Assembly (NCBI GenBank): GCA_002422065.1
Contig: DITO01000254.1
Location: forward strand, 21,331-35,358
Source: Erysipelotrichaceae bacterium UBA6182
Lineage (GTDB): Bacteria > Bacillota_I > Bacilli_A > Erysipelotrichales > Erysipelotrichaceae
DNA: 14,028 nt
Reading direction: 5' to 3'
The notes under the pieces were generated by a model. It was given only the letters and a program-made list of their open reading frames with translations, ran no database searches and had not been told where the DNA came from. Positions within the stretch are counted from its first letter, which is position 1. Every line of letters begins with the position of its first letter. Shown here piece by piece: positions 1 to 6,413 of this stretch. The translations under genes and the position numbers were made by a program.

Positions 1-194
1 GCGGTAAAGCGAAACGTATCATTCTTCTCTCGAATTCGAAGAACTCCTTGTTGCTTAGTAAAGACCATATCTTTTGTATCGTAATAGAAATTTGTTTGAA
101 GTTGACCATTTTTAAAAACTCCTTGAGCTAACAAAGTGCTTGCGGCTTCACCACTTACAAATGTCTTGTATTCGATTTCAACTGTTTTTTCCAT
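1..194 (-). CDS. CYTH-domain protein (triphosphate tunnel metalloenzyme family), N-terminal part only
   Basis: Reading the minus strand from the ATG at 194-192 gives an open frame of 64 codons that runs off the left edge. It begins MEKTVEIEYK, and residues 6-10 (EIEYK) are the ExExK signature of the CYTH domain, where the acidic residues bind the metal ion and triphosphate substrate in the tunnel. The following segment, with a tyrosine pair before DTKD and then VLRIREKND, fits the usual second strand (YYDT...LRIR). A Shine-Dalgarno-like AGAAGG lies 8 bases upstream of the ATG. In Bacillus relatives a CYTH gene (yjbK) lies close to NAD kinase, and the same pairing is seen here, but divergently arranged. 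Activity may be on tripolyphosphate or thiamine triphosphate; the substrate cannot be told from this fragment. The C-terminal half is outside the window. Confidence 0.8.
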   Translation of the reverse strand, partial: MEKTVEIEYKTFVSGEAASTLLAQGVFKNGQLQTNFYYDTKDMVFTKQQGVLRIREKNDTFRFT

Positions 195-214
195 AACCAC
201 AACCTTCTATCGGT

Positions 215-229
215 ATGATACAATATCAT
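215..229. promoter_or_regulatory. Dyad ATGATA-CAA-TATCAT in the CYTH/nadK divergent promoter region
   Basis: A perfect 6-bp inverted repeat with a 3-base centre lies in the middle of the 58-bp spacer between the two divergent starts. Read rightwards it contains an extended -10, TGATACAAT (216-224), suitably placed for nadK. Read leftwards it contains TATCAT, a possible -10 for the CYTH gene. No good -35 is visible on either side. The symmetry may simply reflect two back-to-back -10 elements, or it may be a small operator. Confidence 0.45.
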
Positions 230-252
230 CAGTTAAAAAGGAAGTAAATGCC

Positions 253-1032
253 ATGCAACGGTTCTATATTGTCGAAAAAGAGGGGGTTTTATCAAAAAAC
301 CTTAGTCAAAAGATAAAGCAAACTCTTTTATCAGAAAATAAAGAAATTGATTCTAAAGACCCACAATGCGTAATAACAGTTGGTGGAGATGGAACGTTCT
401 TACATGCAGTACATCAATTTAAACACTTGCGTGATGTTGTATTTGTAGGGTTACACACGGGAACTTTAGGGTTCTTTACAGACTATGAAGCAGAAGAAGT
501 TGATACTCTAATCGATCACTTATTACACCAAGAACCAATCATAGAGAGTACTCATTTATTAGAAGCAAAAATCACTCATGACCAAAGTGTTACTACACTT
601 GAAGCATTAAACGAAATTCGTGTTGAAAACATAGTAAGAACTCAAGAGATTAGTGTCTATATTAATCATGAAATGATGGAAGTGTTTAGAGGTAATGGAT
701 TATGTGTCAGTGGACAAGCGGGGTCTACTGCCTATAATCGATCACTTGGGGGAGCAATCATCACCCCAGGAGTTGATGTACTTCAACTCACAGAGATATC
801 AGGAATACACCATAAAGCCTATCAATCCATTGGTTCACCACTAGTTTTATCAAAAGATGCAGTCATTACATTTATTTCAGATAACTTTGAAGGTGCAAAA
901 ATCGTTTACGATTATCATGTCTTAGATTTAGATAAAGTATCCATGGTTGAAATTAAGACAAGCACAAAAAAGGTCAATATGGCAAGATATCGACCTACAT
1001 CATACATTAAACGGCTCCACTGCTTATTCTAG
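253..1032 (+). CDS. nadK: NAD kinase
   Basis: Cytoplasmic enzyme that phosphorylates NAD to NADP using ATP or polyphosphate. The 259-residue product has the family's marks in order: GGDGT at 44-48 (catalytic Asp46), NE at 120-121 (in ALNEIRVEN), FRGNGL at 145-150, GSTAYN at 157-162, and the GSPLVLS stretch at 194-200. The frame is open further upstream, back to 136, but that part would run through the divergent CYTH gene and the promoter. The ATG at 253 is preceded by AAGGAAG with 8-base spacing and gives the usual family length of about 260-270. Two motif positions differ from the common form: GDG in the FxGDGL motif is GNG (Asn148), and the usual TPTGSTAY is GQAGSTAY. Transcription probably starts from the extended -10 at 216-224. 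The stop codon overlaps that of the convergent rodA-like gene. Confidence 0.95.
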   Translation: MQRFYIVEKEGVLSKNLSQKIKQTLLSENKEIDSKDPQCVITVGGDGTFLHAVHQFKHLRDVVFVGLHTGTLGFFTDYEAEEVDTLIDHLLHQEPIIESTHLLEAKITHDQSVTTLEALNEIRVENIVRTQEISVYINHEMMEVFRGNGLCVSGQAGSTAYNRSLGGAIITPGVDVLQLTEISGIHHKAYQSIGSPLVLSKDAVITFISDNFEGAKIVYDYHVLDLDKVSMVEIKTSTKKVNMARYRPTSYIKRLHCLF

Positions 1033-1051
1033 TGAGCTGTTTTATTTTTAT
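1011..1051 (+). terminator. Putative intrinsic terminator of nadK, built from coding sequence
   Basis: ACGGCTC-C-ACT (1011-1021) can pair with AGTGAGCTGT (1031-1040), with one bulged C and one G-U pair, around a 9-base loop. A T-rich tract follows (1040-1051, broken by one A). The left arm is the last codons of nadK and the right arm is the end of the convergent rodA-like gene, so the hairpin has no non-coding sequence of its own. On the minus strand the U tract is weak, so it probably works mainly for nadK. Confidence 0.5.
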
Positions 1052-2219
1052 TCTCACTACTCATATGAAAGATAACAGCAAGTGGAATCATATAAGACAA
1101 TAAACTAGATCCCCCTGCAGAAATAAGAGGAAGTGTAATTCCTGTAATAGGAAACAATCCTACCACCATACCCATATTTTGAATTTGTTGGAAAAACAAC
1201 ATACCAAGCAATCCAGCAACCATATACTTTTCTTTTAGACCATCATAACTCAAAGCAACCAATAGTAGCTTTAAGTTAAACAGTAAACTTACGACCATCG
1301 TAATCCCAACACCAATCAAACCGTAATTCTTTGCGATAACCGCAAATATAAAGTCATTTTGAGGCTCTGCAAAAGAAAGTGCAATACTGGCGGTACCAAG
1401 TCCTGTTAAACCTGCAGAACCAATAGCCATTAGTGCAGTATAAAGTTGAGCTCCCCATGTTAAAATATATTTCTCAGGATGTAGCCATCCGTAAAAGCGA
1501 GTCAATTTATATGTGCCACCCATCAATCTTCCAAGAAGTTCAGGATTAGTTTCAAACATAAAAATGAATCCAGCTAAACCAATAAATGCCGTAAAACCAC
1601 CGATAATAAGCCATTGAGGCTTTATTGATGACATTGCAAGCATCACAATAAGGGAAATAACAATAATTATAGGTATCCCTGTATCTGGTTGAAGAACTAT
1701 GAGAATTAATGGAAGCCATAGAATTTTTGCGATTTTCAAGAACAATACCATGTCATCAGCATAACTCATTTTTAAGCGGTATTGTTGATGAGTATGAATA
1801 ACCTCAGAAGCACGGATAATGAGTATGATCTTCATAAACTCACTAGGTTGGATAGTACCAACACCTGGAATCTGAATCCAAGCACGTGCACCATTAATAG
1901 GATAAATAAGCGGTAAATCGATATAAGTATCAAGAATTAATAATCCAAGTAACACAATAAGAATCCAATAAAATATATGAGACATCGAAAATAATCGATC
2001 CACTCCCATATAAATTAAGAAGCCTAGAGTAATAAATCCAAGTGCATACCACATTACTTGTTTAATGAGAAGATCTTGACCATTTACCCAAGAAGGAGTA
2101 AGTGGAATAGCGCCGTAAATAGCTATTACAGAAATAACAGCTAATGAAAGAATTAGAATCAAGAGCGTCCAATCTATTTTAAACGATCGAGATGTTTCAT
2201 TTAGTCGTGTTGGTGTCAT
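1029..2219 (-). CDS. rodA: SEDS-family peptidoglycan glycosyltransferase (RodA/FtsW type)
   Basis: Polytopic membrane protein of 396 residues with about ten hydrophobic segments; the family polymerises glycan strands from lipid II together with a class B penicillin-binding protein. SEDS landmarks are present in order: GARAWI at 110-115, QPSEF at 124-128, QPDTG at 177-181 (usually QPDLG or QPDFG), EPQNDFIFA at 285-293, whose Asp289 matches the essential Asp of the extracellular loop, and PITGITLPLISAGGSS at 357-372. The start has a strong AAAGGAGT site 4 to 5 bases upstream. Length is close to RodA of Firmicutes (about 390), and the short tails favour RodA (elongation) over FtsW (division), though sequence alone does not settle that. 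It lies alone, divergent from the PTS-like gene and convergent with nadK. Confidence 0.88.
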   Translation of the reverse strand: MTPTRLNETSRSFKIDWTLLILILSLAVISVIAIYGAIPLTPSWVNGQDLLIKQVMWYALGFITLGFLIYMGVDRLFSMSHIFYWILIVLLGLLILDTYIDLPLIYPINGARAWIQIPGVGTIQPSEFMKIILIIRASEVIHTHQQYRLKMSYADDMVLFLKIAKILWLPLILIVLQPDTGIPIIIVISLIVMLAMSSIKPQWLIIGGFTAFIGLAGFIFMFETNPELLGRLMGGTYKLTRFYGWLHPEKYILTWGAQLYTALMAIGSAGLTGLGTASIALSFAEPQNDFIFAVIAKNYGLIGVGITMVVSLLFNLKLLLVALSYDGLKEKYMVAGLLGMLFFQQIQNMGMVVGLFPITGITLPLISAGGSSLLSYMIPLAVIFHMSSENKNKTAH

Positions 2220-2237
2220 GGATACTCCTTTCTTTGA

Positions 2238-2266
2238 TTGTCAGTCTTAGGTTTAAATGGTATCAT
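2238..2266 (+). promoter_or_regulatory. Candidate sigma-A promoter for the PTS-like gene
   Basis: TTGTCA (2238-2243, 5 of 6 matches) and TATCAT (2261-2266, 5 of 6) are separated by exactly 17 bases. The predicted start site is about 11 bases before the ATG at 2284, leaving a very short leader that contains only the GAGG ribosome site. Confidence 0.5.
2257..2265 (-). promoter_or_regulatory. Candidate extended -10 for the rodA-like gene
   Basis: On the minus strand this reads TGATACCAT: a TG dinucleotide one base before a moderate -10 hexamer (TACCAT, 4 of 6 matches). It lies about 38 bases upstream of the rodA-like ATG. No recognisable -35 is seen, as expected for an extended -10. It partly overlaps the -10 proposed for the divergent gene, so the two promoters would compete for polymerase. 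Confidence 0.35.
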
Positions 2267-2283
2267 AATCGCGAGGTATTTGC

Positions 2284-3837
2284 ATGAAAAGATGGCACAG
2301 TTTATTTGATGGAATGAGCGCATCGCTCAAATACTATTTAATACTTACTTTAATTTATGGGATTGTAGGATCCTTTGCTATTCCAGTGATATCAAGTGTC
2401 ATTCGCTTTGATACATTAAGATCAATAAGACTGTTTGAAATTACCCGTCTTGTTTTAGTGTTTTTAATTCAATTATTCCCATTTGTTGTACTTGTATCAT
2501 TGGCACAAAGAAAACTTAAACATTCTGGTGCTGTTGTGGCTTCTATCATAAGTGGAGTCATCATATATTCAATGACATTATTTATTCCATTGTCTCGAAT
2601 TACAAATCAGTATGCTTTTAATCTACTTAACTTAACACTAACATCCACTGATTTTGTGAGTCAACCAATCCAACTCGGATTAGTTATGACATTATTGTCT
2701 TATCAAATAGTTAAGCTTAGTATAAGTATCTCTAAGAGAAGAATCCCATATGGTTTTACAGGATTTATTGATAATGATACATGGGTTATACTATACACTA
2801 TTATTCTAAGTGTTGTTATTGGTTATTTAGTAGCATTAGGTTGGCCATGGATGATTATGGCGTTTGAATCCATTATGCGTTTTATTGCTCAAGATATTAC
2901 TAATCCTGTCAATATATTCATTTATAGTATGTTAGAACATATTCTAATCTTATTAAATCTGCAATCGATGCTTTATTCAAACTTTTGGTTTTCTACCTTT
3001 GGAGGCTCATGGATTAATCCTGCTGGAACCCTCATATTAGGAGATGTTAACATTTGGAATGCTCAGATTGCAAGTGGAATGATTCCTGCTGGGGTAGGTC
3101 GTTTTATGAGTGGATGGTATGTTATCCAAATGTTCATGATTCCTGCAGTTCTATGGGGTATTTACTTTCAGTTTAGTGATAAGTTTGACACCCGTCGCTA
3201 TCGCAATATGTTTATAATCCTAACATTTGCATCTATACTAATTGGGTTTAGGTTACCTTTTGAATTATTCTTAGTTCTTGCAGCTCCATTACTCTATATC
3301 TTTTACGTCTTGGTAAGTTCAATGATATTTGCAGTTACATCAGCACTTAGTATTAGTCTTGGACCGATTTCATTTACACAACTAAACTTCTTATTACCAG
3401 GCAATGGATTACACACATTACTTTATCTAAGAGATCCTATACTAAGTGAGCGTGTTTGGCAACTCTTTGCTGTTGGGGGAGTTAGCTTTATTATCATGGC
3501 TTTTATTACACATAATTACTATAAATCGTTTGCTATGGATTTTATAACCGTTGGTAATAAGCAAAAAAGTGTGGAACACATCTTATTAACTATGGGTGGT
3601 TTAGATAACATTAAAATGGTTCATAGCACATTTTCTAAAGTTCATCTCCTTGCATATGATAAGACTAAAGTTGATTTTAATCGGGTTACTATTTACGGGG
3701 TTTCACGAATCATTGAGAATAAGAATGGATATATTCTTAATTTTGGTGGAGGCTCAGGAATGATTCGGAAAGAAATATTACAGTTGCTTATCACTCAAAA
3801 ACAAAAAGAGCTTGATTTGAAATCAAATGAATCGTGA
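2284..3837 (+). CDS. PTS glucose-family IIC-IIB-like membrane protein with degenerate, cysteine-free IIB domain
   Basis: The 517-residue protein starts after a GAGG site (7-base spacing). Residues 1-420 are a polytopic membrane region resembling the IIC of glucose/maltose PTS permeases. The stretch RFMSGWYVIQMFMIPA (273-288) matches the family's FMAGRFP-MMFGLPAA motif, preceded by NFWFSTFGG (233-241). Residues 427-502 match a IIB domain: ILLTMGGLDNI (433-443) corresponds to the usual ILxALGGxENI, and NGYILNFG (481-488) to the conserved end. Key residues are lost, however. The phosphorylated Cys of the DACITRL motif is Thr449 (HSTFSK, 447-452), the entire protein has no cysteine, and the GITEP motif of the sugar site reads GFRLP (321-325). 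It therefore cannot carry phosphate on a IIB cysteine. It may be a sensor, a facilitator, or a partner of another PTS protein; its function is unknown. No IIA domain is fused or adjacent. Confidence 0.78.
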   Translation: MKRWHSLFDGMSASLKYYLILTLIYGIVGSFAIPVISSVIRFDTLRSIRLFEITRLVLVFLIQLFPFVVLVSLAQRKLKHSGAVVASIISGVIIYSMTLFIPLSRITNQYAFNLLNLTLTSTDFVSQPIQLGLVMTLLSYQIVKLSISISKRRIPYGFTGFIDNDTWVILYTIILSVVIGYLVALGWPWMIMAFESIMRFIAQDITNPVNIFIYSMLEHILILLNLQSMLYSNFWFSTFGGSWINPAGTLILGDVNIWNAQIASGMIPAGVGRFMSGWYVIQMFMIPAVLWGIYFQFSDKFDTRRYRNMFIILTFASILIGFRLPFELFLVLAAPLLYIFYVLVSSMIFAVTSALSISLGPISFTQLNFLLPGNGLHTLLYLRDPILSERVWQLFAVGGVSFIIMAFITHNYYKSFAMDFITVGNKQKSVEHILLTMGGLDNIKMVHSTFSKVHLLAYDKTKVDFNRVTIYGVSRIIENKNGYILNFGGGSGMIRKEILQLLITQKQKELDLKSNES

Positions 3838-3856
3838 GTTACTCACGATTTTTTCT
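3830..3856 (+). terminator. Intrinsic terminator after the PTS-like gene
   Basis: AATCGTGAG (3830-3838) and CTCACGATT (3842-3850) form a perfect 9-bp stem with a TTA loop, followed directly by a T run (3849-3854) and more Ts. The stop codon of the PTS-like gene (TGA, 3835-3837) lies inside the left arm. The hairpin should separate that gene from the mutS operon, whose -10 begins only about 14 bases further on. Confidence 0.85.
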
Positions 3857-3862
3857 TGTTCA

Positions 3863-3871
3863 TGATATAAT
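3863..3871 (+). promoter_or_regulatory. Extended -10 promoter of the mutS operon, giving a probably leaderless mRNA
   Basis: TGATATAAT is a perfect -10 hexamer (TATAAT, 3866-3871) with an extended -10 TG. The ATG of mutS is at 3879-3881, so its A lies 8 bases after the hexamer, in the normal start-site window. No convincing -35 can be seen, because that position falls in the terminator hairpin just upstream. No Shine-Dalgarno sequence exists between the -10 and the ATG. Confidence 0.65.
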
Positions 3872-3878
3872 CTTACCA

Positions 3879-6413
3879 ATGAAAACAAGTGTTACACCAA
3901 TGATGAAACAGTATCTAGAGATAAAAGAAAAGGCGAAAGATGCGCTTCTTTTTTATCGCTTAGGAGATTTTTATGAATGTTTTTTTGAAGATGCACACAT
4001 AGTATCTAAACTGTGTGATCTTATATTAACGTCAAGATCTAAAGATGATGCTGACAAGATTCCTATGTGTGGAGTACCATACCATTCTGTTAATCCTTAC
4101 ATCTTAAAATGTTTACAAGCAGGTTATAAAGTAGCTATTGCTGAACAACTTGAAGATCCAAGTCTAGCTAAAGGAATTGTGAAAAGAGATATAGTAAGAA
4201 TCCTAACCCCAGGTACTGTACTTGAAGATTTTCTTGATGAAAAAAACATGGTCACTATGGCGAGTATTCAAGACATTGGATTATCCTATGGATGTACATG
4301 GATTGAAGTTGCTAGTGGTACACTACGCTATATGGAAGTTGCGAAAGACGAAACTAATCTTTTATCATTTCTTCTAACTTATCATGTGAAGGAAGTGCTC
4401 GTCATTGATGAAGTAACTTATCTTACTGTGAGTAAACTTTCAAGTCATCATGAGATGCTTATTAATAAAATAGAAGTATTACACCATAGTGAGAGTGAGA
4501 ATCTTGCTCCAATGCTTTCAGTCTTTAAAAGACAAGGACTAGAAGCGCTTTTAACTTATTTAAAAGAAATGAGAAAAGCACAATCTCTCTATATCTTGCC
4601 ATGTGAAGTGATTGAACTCACAACAACCATGCGTTTAGACTATACTACTTTGACACACTTAGAACTGTTATGGAATCAAAAATCTAAATCCAACGATCTT
4701 ACACTTTTAAGTTATCTTGATCGTTGTAAAACTGCGATGGGTTCACGTCAACTCAAAGATATGTTGACACATCTAAGTATGGATCAATCCATCATTGAAC
4801 AACGTCTTGATCAAGTAGAAACACTTGTGAATGATTTTATGCTTAAAGAGCAAATTAGTGATGAGTTAAAGAAAATATACGATTTAGAGCGTATTATAAC
4901 TAAGATAGCATATAAAACACTTATGCCAGTGGATGTTCTTAGACTTATTAGAACTCTTGAATCTACACAAAACATCCAAAAACTCATTCAAACACTTCCA
5001 GTGTTTAAATCTTTAGTTTTGGAGAACACTTTAGAGTCTTTGTCCTTAGAACTTAATGAGCAATTCAATTCTCAACCACCAATGACAACTAAGGAAGGCT
5101 ATATCTTTAATAATGGGGTTTTTGAACGTCTTGATGAATATCGCTCATTATCAAAACAAGGGTCTTCATGGCTTCTTGATTTTGAAGCTAAAGAGCGTGA
5201 AAAGACACAAATAAAGACCTTAAAAGTAGGCTACAATAAAGTCTTTGGTTACTATATTGAGGTTTCAAAAGGACAATCCCACTTAGTAGGAGAGCAATTT
5301 GGTTACATTCGTAAGCAAACGTTGACTAATGCTGAGCGCTATATTTCAAGTGAACTAAAAGATAAAGAAGATGAATTGCTTAGTGCACAAGATAAGATGA
5401 TTAAGTTTGAAGAGGCAATGTTTGAAGAAATCGTCATTAAGCTAAATGACTATGTTTCTCACCTTGCTTTAATGGTCAATATGATTAAGACGATGGATAT
5501 TCTTGTAGCTTTTTCACAGATAAGTGAACAAAGTGGGTTTAGTCGTCCTAAATTTCATACCGATGATCATGTAAAGATTATTGATTCATTTCATCCTCTA
5601 CTCAAAGAAGTTAAATCCGTTGATCAAGTAATTAAGAATAGTTGGATAGTTGAGCCTCAAAAACCAGTGTTTATCTTAACAGGACCAAACATGGGGGGTA
5701 AATCTACGTTCATGAGACAAATGGCGATTATGGTCATCTTAGCTCAAATGGGATGTTTTGTGAGTGCAAAGCATTATGAAGCTCCACTGTTTGATGCAAT
5801 ATTTACACGTATTGGTGCAAGTGATGATCTTATTAAAGGCGAATCAACCTTTATGGTAGAAATGAATGAAGCCAACGTTGCATTAAAACATGCAACCACA
5901 AGATCACTAATTTTATTTGATGAGATAGGACGTGGAACATCAACATATGATGGTATGGCTATTGCTCAAGCCATGATTGAATATATAACATCACATTTAA
6001 AATCTAAAACAATTTTCTCAACACATTATCATGAATTAACTGCACTAGAAACCATGATACCAAGTATCACTAACCTAGTAACACAAGTTAAAGAAACAAA
6101 AGATAGTATTGAATTCTTGTATCGTGTTGAACATGGGAAAGCTTTAAAGTCATATGGAATTAATGTCGCGAAGATTGCTCATCTTCCTAACTCTATCATT
6201 CAAAGAGCACAAACAATCTTAAAACAACTCGAAGAAAAACCTTCTATGATTCAGTCTTCATTGTCACTTGAGACTGTTAATCCCCATATAGAAGAAATGA
6301 AAGCTTACTTGAATATAATTCAAGTGATTGATGTTAATCAGCTCACACCACTTATGGCACTTTCTGTACTTGATGATCTTATCAAGAAGTCTAAAGAGGT
6401 AGACCATGAGTAA
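3879..6413 (+). CDS. mutS: DNA mismatch repair protein MutS
   Basis: Recognises mismatched bases and small loops and then recruits MutL. The 844-residue product has all MutS hallmarks: the mismatch-reading FYE (31-33) in RLGDFYECF, the Walker A loop TGPNMGGKST (601-610), Walker B with the signature region DEIGRGTST (681-689), and STHYHEL (714-720). The final segment NQLTPLMAL matches the usual C-terminal helix-turn-helix region. The start is set by homology: family members commonly begin a few residues before TPMMxQYLxIK, and here VTPMMKQYLEIK is residues 5-16. The in-frame GTG upstream at 3834 lies inside a terminator and adds nothing MutS-like. There is no ribosome site, and the ATG falls where the mRNA should begin. 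It is the first gene of a five-gene overlapping operon and overlaps mutL by 8 bases. Confidence 0.97.
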   Translation: MKTSVTPMMKQYLEIKEKAKDALLFYRLGDFYECFFEDAHIVSKLCDLILTSRSKDDADKIPMCGVPYHSVNPYILKCLQAGYKVAIAEQLEDPSLAKGIVKRDIVRILTPGTVLEDFLDEKNMVTMASIQDIGLSYGCTWIEVASGTLRYMEVAKDETNLLSFLLTYHVKEVLVIDEVTYLTVSKLSSHHEMLINKIEVLHHSESENLAPMLSVFKRQGLEALLTYLKEMRKAQSLYILPCEVIELTTTMRLDYTTLTHLELLWNQKSKSNDLTLLSYLDRCKTAMGSRQLKDMLTHLSMDQSIIEQRLDQVETLVNDFMLKEQISDELKKIYDLERIITKIAYKTLMPVDVLRLIRTLESTQNIQKLIQTLPVFKSLVLENTLESLSLELNEQFNSQPPMTTKEGYIFNNGVFERLDEYRSLSKQGSSWLLDFEAKEREKTQIKTLKVGYNKVFGYYIEVSKGQSHLVGEQFGYIRKQTLTNAERYISSELKDKEDELLSAQDKMIKFEEAMFEEIVIKLNDYVSHLALMVNMIKTMDILVAFSQISEQSGFSRPKFHTDDHVKIIDSFHPLLKEVKSVDQVIKNSWIVEPQKPVFILTGPNMGGKSTFMRQMAIMVILAQMGCFVSAKHYEAPLFDAIFTRIGASDDLIKGESTFMVEMNEANVALKHATTRSLILFDEIGRGTSTYDGMAIAQAMIEYITSHLKSKTIFSTHYHELTALETMIPSITNLVTQVKETKDSIEFLYRVEHGKALKSYGINVAKIAHLPNSIIQRAQTILKQLEEKPSMIQSSLSLETVNPHIEEMKAYLNIIQVIDVNQLTPLMALSVLDDLIKKSKEVDHE

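Noticed and set aside
136..252. N-terminal extension of NAD kinase by 39 residues using the upstream ATG at 136
   Set aside because: It runs antisense through the start of the CYTH gene and across the promoter, has no ribosome site, and adds nothing NAD kinase-like.
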